Positions 22,596 through 37,500 of a stretch of 64,000 bases of DNA are shown piece after piece. A program made the position numbers and the translations under genes. This DNA is from Bolinopsis microptera. Lineage: Eukaryota > Ctenophora > Tentaculata > Lobata > Bolinopsidae. The first letter of the stretch is position 1. Each line of letters begins with the position of its first letter. Under the pieces are notes generated by a model. It did not search any database, was not told where the DNA came from, and was given only the letters and a program-made list of their open reading frames with translations. The stretch is taken from contig NC_087078.1 in the NCBI RefSeq assembly GCF_026151205.1, positions 12,011,118-12,075,117 on the forward strand, read 5' to 3'.

Positions 22596-25500
22596 GTGGG
22601 TTTTATTAGTTTCTGTTAGTTTTTAAGCTGCTTATGAAATTATAAGCTAAGGTTTATGCTTGAACAGAAGCCAAAGTATCATTTGATTATCACGATTAAA
22701 TTTAATTGAACTGATTTTTCTATAAATTCTGATTGCAGACAGACATAAACATCGATTAACCTTGAAGTTGAAGATTCCAAGCAACTGAAATCAATGGAAT
22801 TGGAGCATGTTTGATTTTATAGTTGTGAAAGCAGGTAACTTCTCAACAATATGATCAAGTTTTCGTTTTGGCTGAATTTTGTCGTCCTCTTTGTGGTTTG
22901 ATATTAATTATATCTTGTACTCCCTCAAGTTACCAGCTTACTTTTACAGATCGACAAAGGTACAGATGATGGAAAGCTCATCGAAGTTGGGAGCTCCTCC
23001 AAACTGGAAATCTTTATCAGTCAACGCCGTAACTGCGAATCAAAGCTCTTTCTTGAAATGCAGAATTTAACCTGATACCCGAGAATGACTACATGAACCA
23101 AGAACCAACCTTTGTATTTGAAACCACAGAGGAGAAACCCATCAAAGGTTTTATCGCAACCTTTGACTTACAAAACCCATTTACAACTGAGGAATATACT
23201 ATTGAGATCCTCAACGACAACAGATATTTTCATTTTGTTGATGATACATTCGACTTTGCACCTGACATCACAAAGAAAGCAGAGGTTGACCCTGGGTACA
23301 ATATCCCAGCTTACGTTCCCTTTAAACCTGAAACACCACCTGTTCCTCTCCCCGATAAATCTCGCTTCACTGTCACAAATCACAACGCTTTTCTAACCCT
23401 GGCCAAGGAACTGGATTTCAGGTACATTGATCAGCTCTACATTGCGTATCGGATAACTGGAACTCTGCCTGGTGGATCTACTCTAACGTCTACTGGTGTG
23501 ATCCTGATTAAGATTACCGACTACAATGATAACTGGCCACTTCCAACGCAACCGGTCTACACTTGGGATGGTATGATTGATGCTCTGTCAACTAAACCAC
23601 TGGAAATAACAGCCACCGACGAAGACAAAGAGGAAAACGCAAAGCTGGAATACTTCATAGGAGAAATCATTCGCCCAGACGACGAAGAAGAATACAAGAT
23701 GAAAGAAGACCTATACTTGTACGAGAAAGTGATGTTAGAATACAAGATAACAGTCCATATAATCGACAAGGGGACCCCTCGTCTAGGAAGAACAACAACC
23801 GTTAAAGTAACAGTCAGCGCGTCCTGTGTCATGACCCTTAGTTTTGAGATAGACCAGGAGACGGGAGAGTTCTACGTAAAGGCACCGGGGTACTACATGG
23901 CAGCAAGCCATCAGTTCTGTGACCCATGTGAAGCTGGGTATTATTGCTATGGTTACGGTACACGTGCTAAATGTACCACGTGTACCCAGGAGATCATGCA
24001 GGCTGACGGTACTTACACGGTTTTTAAAGAAGATCCTGATTGTAGACGGAATAAAACAGAGTTCTCGTTTGGTGGTGCCAGTGACTGTAGTGCGTGTAAG
24101 AAAGGTTGGAGATGTGCTGATGGGACTACTACACCAGTATTGGACGAGACAAAGTATGTGGAGGACTGTACAGAGGAGGAGTGCCCTGAAGTGCAGGTGT
24201 GCCCAAGTGGTGCAGCATGCAGGAACGGAGTCAAGATAGACTGCTCTCCTGGTACTGCAGGGAACGGCAAGTTCTGCACCTTTTGTCCCCCAGGGAGGTT
24301 CTCAAACCAGACCAACTCCGAGAAGTGTGAGTGTTGTCCTGCAGGGTACGAGTCGTCTCACAAGAAGATGAGGTGTGAGCCGTGCGCGTTTAACGAGAGG
24401 TCAGGGGGCTGTGAGAAGTGCGCGCCGTGCAGGAGCGCGGAGGAGTGTCCTTGTTTGAAGAGGAACCCTTGTTTTCTGGGGGTACAGTGTGTTAATACAC
24501 CCAGTGGAGGGGACAACTTCTCTTGTTTGACATGCCCGTATGGAACAGAGGGGGACGGCAAGGTGTGTACTTACTACTTTGTAGTGTAGGAGTGTTTTAG
24601 ATATTTAGGATTTTAAATTTATTTAGTCCTGGTTCTAATAGCCATGTTTACAATTCACATATTACTGATATTTTCCCAGCTGGTGATGACTAATACTAGG
24701 GCACCCCTTGTTCACATATATAATTATATAACAAACAGGTGTATAAAGATATTAACCACACTTATTGCCCAGATGTGTGAGGATATTGACGAGTGTGAGG
24801 TAGAGGGAGCCTGTTTTAGGAAGTGTTTGAACAAAGGGGACGGGTACGAGTGTGAACCTTGTCCTGACGGTTATACTGGTAGCACTCCATCAGGTAAAGG
24901 AAAAATTAACAATACTGCGTCATGGTCAATAGGATACCAACTATTGGAATGCGTTGGAACCTTTTCTTTCGCTTATCTTTTATTCTATAAACTTTGTCGA
25001 ATTTGGCAACATCTTACCGGACACATTCCTGAAGGTATTGGAAAAGAGTACGCTGAAAAAAACAAACAGAACTGCACTGACGTGGATGAGTGTCTTAATG
25101 ACAATGGAAAGTGTGGTGACCATGTCATCTGCATCAACAAAATAGGTAAATCGTAACTGTTAAAATAATCACCTTTTTATCATAGATTTTAAAACTTTCA
25201 GATCATTTTAAGATAAGATTTTATAAACCCTCAAAATTTGAAAAGTAGATCAATAGTTAAGCGGTATTCTACATTCCCACATCTCCAAAACCCCCTCCTT
25301 TATTCCAGGAGCTGCTCCCGAGTGTGGTGATTGTGGAGAGGGGTACGCTCTAGCTGGAACCAGCTCTGGGATCAAAATCTGCAAAAGATCCAACCCTTGC
25401 GAAGAAGGTTGAATTAATTAACGAATTTAGTTCTATAATAATGCTGCAGTTTTTCAACTGTTTAATCTTATGAAACGGATTACGGAGGCTTATCATTCAA

Positions 25501-28500
25501 TTTAATTTTGAACCACATTGGGTGAAGAGAAAGAAACATCCTAACTATTTTATCTGACAGAGGACGCGTGTGCTGCAAATGCTACTTGTACTTACATCAG
25601 ACCCCTGAAACATGCTTGCTTCTGTAACATCGGATTCGCTGGTAAACCATAATTTGTAAATCATCATTTTTGAAACTCGTTTGAACCCAAATTTCACAGA
25701 TTCCGCCTCTCTTGGTACTGAACCATAATTATTGAAGGAGCTTGTTCGATCAATCAGTTATCACAACTCCAAATAAAAACCTAACAGACTTATAAAAGTG
25801 TATCTTTTGTTTTAGGTGATGGTAGTAGGGGCGGACAGTGTGGGGTGGACAGTGACGCGGATGGTTTCCCTGATAACACCCTTAACTGTGCCGGACCACA
25901 TTGCAAGAAGGATAACTGCCATAGTATTCCTAATATTTCCCAGGTTGGTAGTTCAAGCCCGTTAGTTTCCGATCTTTCCTTCCCACAGCAACTTGCCGTT
26001 AAGGTTTCGGGAAAAATTTGAAGAAATACCGATAATGCTGATTTTGTCGCCATGATACAATATTCCGCTCATGCTCACCATTTTAGAAGTCTTTTTATTA
26101 TTTTCCCTAAATATCAACAATCTTCACCGAAAATCCCACGAAGATTTGCGTTCTCAAGGGACTGTCCAATTTTGATATTGTTTCTTGGATTGTTGCCAGA
26201 TTGGTACCCGCACAACTTGTTCTCCTGTACTCTAACTAAAACGAACGTCACGAGTCCTAAAAACAAGAGCTTAAAGCAGAGTTAGCGCGGGGGTTCTTAC
26301 CTATTTCAGTAGTGTATAATAAGTGTTGTAACTGTTCCTGTTAGAGGGGATAGTTCGGGCGAGGGGCCTTTGAGGTAGCACGGAGCTGCTTTTGGTAAAA
26401 TTGTGGAGATTTAGTGCACATCTTTGTAAATTTGACGGAAAATTAGTAACCATGGCTGGTTCGTGTGTAGATTACTGTAAATTTTCAAACTGTACAGTTT
26501 TATAAATAAAACGTATTGAGATGAGAATGACGTTGCTTTTTAAATCGAAATCAATGAACCAACTTTCATTACCGTCATCATATTCATGCCTGAAACGCAG
26601 AGGACTTGTTTATATGATAATGTCTGTTAATTTAAAATATAAAATCCAATTAATGGCGACACCGCTAAGCGCGGCAGTGGGAGTAACTCAATGACCCTGG
26701 GACCACGTGCTCTCTGGCGAGTGACATGTGATTGGTCACGTGGTTTTCCTCTTTTGAATCTTGAAGTGCTCTAACTGGATTACTGAAATGAGTTTTTCAG
26801 TCGTGAAGATTCCGAATGCCCTCATCACTAATAAATGCAAAAGTTGCAATATCATAGTCAGCGTTGAATTTTTCTACAATAAATATGAATTAGTATCAGG
26901 ACCTGTGTTTATCTAATAAAATTACTTCACACATATTGATTTACAACTTTTCTAAACATACAAATTGGCCAAACATCCATCGAATTTCGATCACCCATAC
27001 TGTGATACGAGATCTCAAATCTCTTAAATTGAAACTTACTATAATCTCAATATTTTTTAGTTAACATCTCTATCAGTTTAAAGATGAGTATAAACTAGTA
27101 TAGCGTTTATAAACTAGTATAGCGTTTATAAACTAGTATAGCGTTTATAAACTAATATAGCGTTTATAAACTAGTATAGCGTTTATAAACTAGTATAGCG
27201 TTTATAAACTAGTATAGCGTTTATAAAATAGTATAGCGTTTATAAACTAGTATAGCGTTTATAAACTAGTATAGCGTTTATAAACTAGTATAGCGTTCCA
27301 GCCCCTGAGATTCCTGAGATTCCTGAGATCACCTCCACTTGCCATATATTAGGACGCAATGAAACTACCGGACCACGATGTATGGAAACTTGCCACCCCA
27401 TGGCAACATTAAAATATATCGACTCTGTTACATCGTTTCCTGTTAATATAAAACTCCGTTACAAAATGAACTGGGATCTGGCAATACTACACCTTAGTTC
27501 AATAAAATATGATAAAGTAATGTATAACTAGACTTAAGCAAAAGACATTGTTTGATTCTTTCGAGTTAAAAAAAGCGGATATAATACCCTGATCCCTTCT
27601 CCAGAAAGATGAGGACCGGGATAACATTGGGGATATAATATATATATATATATTATATATATCTTACTATATATAAAGCGAGACGATATATATATATCTG
27701 TGCCATTTTACTGACACCACGGCATCAACTTTAACGAGACTTTCCGCAAAAACTGTAAAAGATATACAACTGGAACTTTTTTGGCTGGGTCAAATGCTTT
27801 AATGGCCTTCAAATTAGCATGAAAAAATAAAAAATTGGCCAAGGAATAATGATTTTAGAGCCGAAAATTTGGACCCCCAAGTGGTGTCAAAAACGCCAAT
27901 TAAATAGGTAATAAATATTTTAGTATTTTGAGTCTTGACACCGTTTAGGGTTATATTATACGGGTTCCTGCTAGTTATTATAATACCCTGATCCCTTCTC
28001 CAGAAAGATGAGGACCGGGATAACATTGGGGATGCATGTGACCCGGATATAGACGAAGACGGACTACCCAACAGTCAGGATCTGTGTCCTTATCTGAACA
28101 TTACCACTTACCAAGATAAGGACGCGGACGGGGTGGGAGATCTGTGCGATAATTGCCCTGACCAGTTAGTTATTGAAGTTTATATTCATACACAATGATA
28201 GGTTGATGTTGCAAGCTGGTTTGTTAATGAATGTCACGTGTCAAATCAAACACGCACCAACAACAAAACAACCTCCTCAGTCCTCGCTATTAATCAATCT
28301 TTTGATATTTGCATGTTTCGATTTGAAAAGGCCAGCTGTTGTTAATGTGATTAATAATTAATAATCCTATTAACTAAAATATGTTAATTTGTTTCAGATA
28401 TAATCCTATTAACTAAAATATGTTAATTTGTTTCAGATATAATCCTATTAACTAAAGTATGTTAATTTGTTTCAGATATAATCCTAGTCAACTGAACGCT

Positions 28501-31500
28501 GACCGTGACGAGTGGGGTGACAAGTGTGACGATGACAAGGATAATGACGGGTTTAAGGACGAGAGAGACAATTGTGATTACATCGCTAACGACCCGGTCA
28601 GTCTGAAATAATTAGTCATGATGAGTCATTATTAGTAATATTCATCATCATAAGTTATTATGTGCCCTAAAGAGTCATGTCTAGTATTGTAATGATGTTC
28701 CATTAATAACAGTGACTATAACAGTGACTATTCAGCATCTTTTAGTAGGCTCTACTGGTGGTGAATGGTGTTAGTAACATTCCAACTTTTGATTTACAGT
28801 TTTTATACTTTAGAGCGGACAATGTTTTATCTACTGTAAATCAAAACAATAAACTAGCGGATTGATTGCTGTATCTGTGATAACATTATGTTTAATTTAA
28901 ACAAATAAGACAGATACATAAGACAAATGCAAATGCTAATACCATCAAATACAGGAAAAGAAGAATAGTATAGTAAAGTAATAAGGAATCGTTTTAAACA
29001 CATTTTAAAATTGTAAGCTATGATTACAGAAATCAACTAATTGTACTCATTGATTAAGATAACAATGAATAATTGTCTCTATCCTCGTACCCTCCACCAT
29101 CACGTCATCACGTGATCGCGTTATCATCAGCACTTAGCACCCAGTTAGCAGACACCGCAAGTTTTAGCGCACTGTTCCAATAGATATTTTGAGTTTGAGT
29201 TTCCCTTGCAGTTTCCCTGGTACATTGCTACAAAGCCTCCACAAGTCCCAGGACTCAGAGCCTCCAAGGTATCAAGACATGGTGCAGCTGAAAAGTTGTA
29301 ATATTAAATACGCGTTAATTAAGGATTAATTAAGGATTAATTAAGGATTAATTAACGATTAATTAGGTGCATCTCCCACCAGTTGTAGTGGGGTAAAATG
29401 GGTTATCTGAATTTCTCATAAACTCAGTTTCATATTAAATACATGCAAAACAATCCTACTCCCTATCAAAATGATACACTAAATGCAGCAAAAGCTGAAA
29501 TTTGACAATTTTAAAGACCCCAATTTCAAATTTCGCGTCTACCTCAGGTGACAATTTGACTGAAAAAGTTGACTAACCTAGCGGGCAGTCACCACACGTT
29601 TTTTGACAACTTGGTGTCATGTACTTGTCGCACTTGCCACCCAATGCCAGGTAACCCTCACAAAATTCTGTTCCGACATTATCTGTACATTCTTGTCCTG
29701 AAAACATAATTAAACATAATTAACATAATCTTGTTTCAAGGAGATCTCAGGCAATATATGTTAATTTTGAGTGTGTTAATAAGTTTAAATTGGGTTACAT
29801 TGTAATTGGGTAATGTTTAAAAAATGTAAGGTGTAAACATACCAATGTAATGTCGATATCATGTATTTGTTATAAGTCGATGGAAATTTGGTATTCACAA
29901 ATTAAAGCAGATTAAAATAAACCACCATTTTGCTTACCATAAGATACAGCCACGAGTAGAAATACTGCCACAAACTTCATCATCATAATTATAGCTTCTT
30001 GTAATATCTATTGTGATTGTTATATTGATTTCATGAGTATGAAAGAAAGGTGGTATCGATATGATAATACAGATCGCGGATACACCGGTTAAGAAATTGT
30101 TAATATAATCTAAAACAGTATTGCTTTAAGAACTGTGTCCAGAAATATTCGTTGATAAAACTTCTTTTTTTTAATTAAAAAAAATTAAGCTATGGAGAAC
30201 GACCTCAGTAGCAATACAAATTATAAAAATAACGAAAATAAAGTAAAATAAAAGAAGGAGCGTATGTCTGGGTACACACATAATGATGTTCCAGAGGTTC
30301 AAGGAGAACTGGATGTTAGTGAACTGGAGCAGCTCTATAAAAGGGACAGCTGAACTTATAGTCTATAGTCTCAACAAGGAGAACTGGATGTTAGTGAACT
30401 GGAGCAGCTCTATAAAAGGGACAGCTGAACTTATAGTCTATAGTCTCAACAAGGAGAACCGGATGTTAGTGAACTGGAGCAGCTCTATAAAAGGGACGGC
30501 TGAACTTATAGTCTATAGTCCCAACAAGGAGAACTGGATGTTAGTGAACTGGAGCAGCTCTATAAAAGGGACAGCTGAACTTATAGTCTATAGTCTCAAC
30601 ATTCCTTCCTTGCTCTGTTGTCTATTGAGGGAGCGAAGATAATCTAGAGCGTTCCAGTGTGTTTCATCAATTATCTCAAGTTGAAAGTTTAATTTTAACA
30701 GCTTGAAGAAAGAATGTTGAGGTTTCTCCAGAAGAATGCTGGAAAATAAGTAAACTTATTTTACTTACTATTTAATTTAGTGTTTTATCTGAAAAGTTTA
30801 ATTTTAACAGCTTGAAGATAGAATGCTGGAAACCAAGCAAATGTATAACTAGACGTTGATTTAGATCATCTCGAGTAGAAAATAAGGATTTCCAAATAAA
30901 TAATAGAAATATATGTGCTCTAGAACTTGTACGTATACGTATTTTGTAATTGTCAGGGTATCTTCAATCATTCGAATGACATTGACATGGACTTAATATC
31001 AATTTCACAGATTTGCAATTTTACGTATTAAATTTTAAAAGGGATCAATCCGGGTGAGGCTGCAGGCTGCAGGCTGCAGGCCTGGATGGAATTATTGGCA
31101 ACTGTTCAGCAGTTCAGTACTCGGACTGGAACAACAATCAAACACAAGAACTGAATGTTGAATGAAAGAATATTGAACAATCACGATTATAGTGGCGGAA
31201 TTAATTGGTTATTATTATTGGCTTTGTTAAAATCACGCGGTACCTGATTGAGTCCAGTATAATTATTGAGTCTCATGATTTGACGTTTCTTTCACTCAAA
31301 TGTCTGATTGTTTTATAATAGACTAGCCTATTCAGAAACAGCCAGAAATTTGAATGAAAGAAACATCACATGGTACCACAATAAATAATTTGGAAGGGAT
31401 GAGGGCGGAAATTTCCGACCTGTTTGTTAGAAAGTTAAACGGTTATGAAACAGATTCTGAGCAGAATATAAGATACAATAATAAAATGATCGATAGATGT

Positions 31501-34500
31501 GGATTCTCGTGGGAAGGTGATGTACATTTGTTTACTTTAACATGGCGGTTCTGCTCAGCAGGAGACAGAGGTGATGCACATTTGTTTACTTTTAAGGTGG
31601 TGCTTCTGAGTAGAGTTGGATTACCCTTTATAAATATGAGTTTTTAAAGGTGGTTTGTATGGGAGTTGTGATGCTCCGATCTGTTTGCTCCTGAGGCCTT
31701 ATAACTGCTGTGAAGTCTAAGGTAAAGAGTCCTTCGTTAGATGCTGGTTATTGTTAAATGGTAGAAACGTTGAAGAATTTATTAGTTCCTGAGCCTTTGT
31801 TCGCTCCGATCCAAGGATCTCATGAAATAAATTTGTAAATTCTCAAGTTAAATAAGGCAGTCCAAAAAATAATTTTACTGTAGTTTGCTTGCTTCAAGGC
31901 TCAAGATATCTAGCTATACGGTCAGATGAGTGCAGAGCGCTAACTTGTATCAAGATGTATCTGTAGTCTCACTGTCTCATAGTTTAAGTGTAGTTAAACT
32001 GCACCCTATTGTATTATCTGTGATAAATTTAAATTAAATTTAAACTTGTAAGTTAAATAAGGCAGTCCAAAAAAAGAATTGTTCTGTAGTTTGCTTGCTT
32101 CTAGGCTCAAGATATCTAGCTATATGGTCAGATGAGTGCAGAGCGCTAACTTGTATCAAGATGTACCTGTAGTCTCATAGTTTAAGTGTAGTTAAACCAC
32201 ACCCTATTGTATTATCTGTGATAAATTTAAATTAAATTTAAACTTGTAAATGCTCAAGTTAAATAAGGCAGTCCAAAAAAAGAATTGTTCTGTAGTTTGC
32301 TTGCTTCAAGGCTCAAGATATCTAGCTATACCGTCAGATGAGTGCAGAGCGCTAACTTGTATCAAGATGTATCTGTAGTCTCACTGTCTCATAGTTTAAA
32401 TGTAGTTAAACTGCACCCTATTGTATTATCTGTGATAAATTTAAATTAAATTTAAACTTGTAAATTCTCAAGTTAAATAAGGCAGTCCAAAAAATAATTT
32501 TACTGTAGTTTGCTTGCTTCAAGGCTCAAGATACCTTGCTGTCTTGTATCGAGATGTAACTTAAAGTATGCTAGTTAAACTCTGCTACACCTCAGTAGAG
32601 GCGTCCTGTGAAGGAAGATGCAATGTAAAACAGTTGTTAGCAGAGTTGAATTGCTAAAGGACGAATGTACCAATCCAACTTCGCGTAGTGTTTATCAAAT
32701 ACTTTATTATTTAAACAGAGTATTCTCGCTTTTATCGAATATTAGACTGACAGCGAAATTAAATTACTTTCCAATGTTAAAAATTATACTAGCCAGTCTC
32801 TAATTATTCATGTTCGGGTTTCACTTTGCTCAAAGTGATGAATCTGAAACTAATCCTTGTAAACATCAATAAACTTTTTCTTTCACAGTCCAAGGATAAA
32901 GACAGAGACGGGGTTGGGGACAAGTGTGACAATTGTTGGGAGCGAAATAGGAACCCCGGACAAGAGGACGATGACTGGAATGGTGTAGGTGATATTTGTG
33001 ATAAGGGTGTTGATTTTGATGGTGATGGTATTGTTGATGATTTTGATTTGTGCCCCGAATTTAGCGACGCCTCTCAGAACAGTAAGATAATTTGTTTACT
33101 TTATTTTTTATTCGTTATGTTTTAGTTTGTTAAAAAAAGGCATTCGTTCATCTGTAAAACTGAGAATTGTTAATTGAAAAGTTGTTGGCTTACCTTGTAT
33201 GTTTGTTGTGATATTTAACAACATGACAAAATTTGACTTCGCTGTGATTTTTCCCCAATAAAAAAAGTATCCTTCCCCAATAAAATAAGTATCCTTCTAA
33301 CTATAAAGTTCTGTAACAATTGAATAATCAGTAAGCATTTATATATTAGTACCCTCTTGCTAATTGATAAATAAGTAAACAATTACCAGACCGAGATGTG
33401 GATTACTCGAGAGTAGAAGCTAGTTACAGACGAAGGGCTGGTGACATTTGTGATAACGATATAGATGATGACGGCTTAGCAAACGATGAGGATCCTTGTC
33501 CTTACTTTCAAGGAGATGAGAGTATTTGCAAAGGTATGTACTTACTGACTTTGGTGATGTTTAACTAGATTGACCGGGTCATCTTACGATAAATAGATCA
33601 CCCGATTTGGATTTCCAATTACATTCAGTGGAGTAACCTGTAGTTTGAGATTTGTCAGGGATTTTTACCGAGAAACATTCCCCGGGCTGCTTGGAAACCG
33701 GTGACTTCTTTTAAAGTGCTCATAGAGTTGGATACTATCTCATACTATACCTCATCTCGGAGGAATACTATCAATACCGTCTCATACTGTCTTATGATAA
33801 ACTTTGTCATTTCAGATGCACTGACTGGTCCTGATGCAGATGGAGACGGCACTCCCGACTACTTAGACACATCGCCCTGGAATGAGAAAATCGGCCAAAA
33901 CGTTGACTTTTTCTGTAAGAAAATTTTCTTATTCAGGAATTATTCTCGCTAAAGAGATACTACAAGGTAGATAATTGTGAGGTAGATAACAATAAGATTA
34001 CCGCATTATTTCAGCGATGAGGGCGCCCTGGAAATCATTCGTATTTGACGGGATAAAGCGAGACGAGTCCGACTTTGCCTGGAAGTACGATGACAAAAAC
34101 GCTAGTTTCTCAAACGAGTTCCATCAGCTCGAAGAGTTTTCAGCTCCGTTTGTGGGAATAACATCGAACAGATCGGATGATGTAGATATTTTCGGGACTT
34201 GGTTTGTCGAGGGGTAGGTTACATCTTTACAATGGATATTGTGTGGTTAAATTAACTAGTTTATTTTAAAACACCGGATCATATTAACGCCTTTAACTTT
34301 AATCATGATGTCAAAACTTCATGTTTAGAAAATTAAGTGAGATAATTTCAGTTTGATTTTAAATTAACACCTCAGTGATTCACCTGGCAACTACATCGGA
34401 ATTGTGTTCGGATTCCAAAGTGCTAGAAAATTCTTCTTGGTCGAGTGGAGACAGGACCATAAAGCTTATCTGAATGCAGGTATTCTGTTTGTCTGCATGT

Positions 34501-37500
34501 CTGCATGTCTGCATGTTTGTCAGTATTTCTCGCATGTTGCTTGTCTGTCTATGTCTTGCTCAGCATCCCATCATCTTATTTCTGTTCGTTTCTCCTACAA
34601 AAGTCCTAAAAATGAGATGTAAGCTCTGTTAAGGAACTGCTGGCTGGTCGAACTGAGTCATGGTGTCTTCACACCTGGCCAATGGTCACATACTTTTAGA
34701 ATCTTCATATTTTGAAATACCAAATCTCGAGTCGTCTATGGTTTATTGGCTCTCTACTCAGAGATATTTCCGCCCAGCGAATTACCGCCTTGCATTTCTA
34801 TTCGACGAGGGGAATGGTGATAATTATCAATAAGTTCCTTCTCGTAGAGGAGTGATATATTTTCCCATGGCTACTAAGACAATCAGTGAAATTCGTCTGT
34901 AAATTTAATTTGGTAAATACTGTCATATTGTTTTTATTGTATTTTTAAAACTAATTATCATCATCATATTTCTATTCAGTTTCAAAGTATGATAAGTGAC
35001 TTTTGATCAGAATTTGGTCTTGTTGCAGTTTTTCTAAGAGACTTCCGGTCTGCAAAAGAGCTGACAATAAAGATATTGGGTCAACGCATAAAAGTGTTTT
35101 TTGATGAATAAAGACTACAAATTATCGAATAACTCACGATTAGTGCTCGTTAAAAGGTCAAGATGATGGGCAACTTCAGGGCTAAGTACTAGTCCCGTTC
35201 CAGGAACAAAGTTAGAGGAGAATTTTATCACATACATGTATCCTGTTAATGGCACGGTGTTAAGATTTAATATCTGTGCCGTTCCAGTTACATTAAACAA
35301 ATGTACAGACACAAATATCTTACAATCTTAACTGTAATGTTTTGACAGTATAATAATAGTGGTCAGTGGAACTAACCAAGAACCACTCTCAGGAGGTTTG
35401 CGGGGTCTACACATTAAAGCTATACACACTAGCAAAGATGTGTTAGCATTTGGTGAGAAATATACTGAAATGTTATGGAATACAGGGTCCCAGGATTCAC
35501 AGAGTTCATTGCTGTGGTATGACAGAAACAAGATACCATGGCAATTTAACCAGGCATACAGATGGTACTTAAAACACAGGTTAGTATCACACACTGTAAC
35601 ACATACTGTAACACACCCTGTAACACACACTGTAACACACACTGTAACACACACTGTAACACACACTGTAACACATACTGTAACACACACTGTAACACAC
35701 ACTGTAACACACGCTTGTAACACACACTGTAACACACACTGTAACACACACTGTAACACACATTGTAACACTGTGTAAGACATTTTATATTCTAACTAAT
35801 TTTGTAAAATTTCACGAATTTGAGTTAGTAATTTGAATAACCAAATATTTTATTGTTCTGTTAAAATGTCGTGGTGCTAGAAATTTAATAATCTTATCCG
35901 AATTCTTTGAAAGATACTGAACGATTCTTTTTATTGGATGATAACAGAAATATCCCAGGCCTAGCGTAAGTATGTTTGAACTGTGGGTGTACGAAGCTGA
36001 CGAGGTTATCATTCATACTGGACCTATACACTACAACCGAATATTTGGTTTGTTGTTCATACTTCTTTAATCATCATTAATCTTTGTGATAATGAGACAA
36101 TCCAAATATCAGGTAACAATTTTACTTCAAATTAGATCTTTGATCAGTTTGAAGCTGGCCGGCGAGTCTCAAAATGATCAATAATTTCAAGATACAAACA
36201 AAAGTTTTCTCACACCTCAACAGTCACCACTAGATTTACTGAGTATTAGAATATTAGCTGTGAAATTGGGCCCCGTATTGTAAAGTATCGATACAACTTC
36301 ATACAGGAATTAAAACCCTAAATACCAACCCAGCACAGTTATTGTAATACACTGATACTATAAAATTCAACGAGGTGATAATTGCAGGCGGGAGCATCGG
36401 GGTTTACGCCTTCAACCAGCCCAAAACCTACTGGTCCAATATCAAGTATCAGGCTAAACCCAGAGCAAACGGGGCACTCAGTCTCAGTTCAGAACCTTCG
36501 TAAGTATTTATCATGCTGAGCAGCCAGGCTTAGCAGTGGCATTGTCAAGATTTTTGTGGTTATTGTTCCTAGATACATTCTTTACACTTCGAGGAATCAT
36601 AATGTCCCAAATCACAAATGTTGTTTAAGCGCGTATCATCGTAAAAAACGGTATTGTTTTACTTTATGACCACATAAAAAAAGAAGAAGTAAAATACGAC
36701 AAAAAAACTAAATATCCCACTTCAGGATAATCCCACTTAATTTCACCCTGCCCACCACCCCAACCTCCCTGCTGATCAGTATCTGGTTCACCCTGGATCA
36801 GTCTGTTGCGAAACTACAGGACAACGGTCCAAACTGTCAAGCTACCGTTCTCTGCTCTGATAAAAAGAACATCTGTTTTAGGCTCGCGTTCGATTCTACG
36901 ATTTCTTCTAGAGACAGAGAATACCAACTTTTCTTTAGGTTGGTTTTGGTGATTGTTGATCTTGTGATTGCCTGGTATATAATTAGCATGTCGGATGTCA
37001 GGTGACAGCTCATAGTTAAAAAGGCAGCGATTTATAAATTGTTGATGTGAATGTCTTTATCTTAAGCGACACCGCAGGTTTGGAAAGAAAGATAAAACTT
37101 TCACACCACGTGTTGAGATTAAAGGATGGACGTATCCTTGGTACGCGTTAGAGATTCGTGCTAAAACGAAATTGATTACAATTTATTATGGGTCAACTTG
37201 GTTATAGAGGTTGGTGGAAATATTATGACCTAAGATTGAACAAGCCAACGCTTTTTGAAAACAGTAATTGCTCAAACTATCTCGACTTGTATTTTGCAAT
37301 ATTATCGCATTCAATATTTTGTTCAAGTTAGAATTAAAGCTTTAACACTTATGAGCTTTTTAAATCTGAATTTGATAAAAGTTGGTATAGAGTTGCGAGA
37401 AGATTACATTAGTTTAACCTCAAAGTAAGAGGTATTACAACAGATGGCTAACATGTCTAATACATTTCCTATGACAATAATACCGAGCATAATTAGCAAT

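Noticed and set aside
30283-30642. 119-codon repetitive frame as a protein gene
   Set aside because: Open only because the 75-bp unit is divisible by three; no start context, domain or splice signal supports it.
35328-35783. Overlapping TVTH- and VLQC-type open frames on both strands
   Set aside because: Products of a 12-bp minisatellite within an intron.
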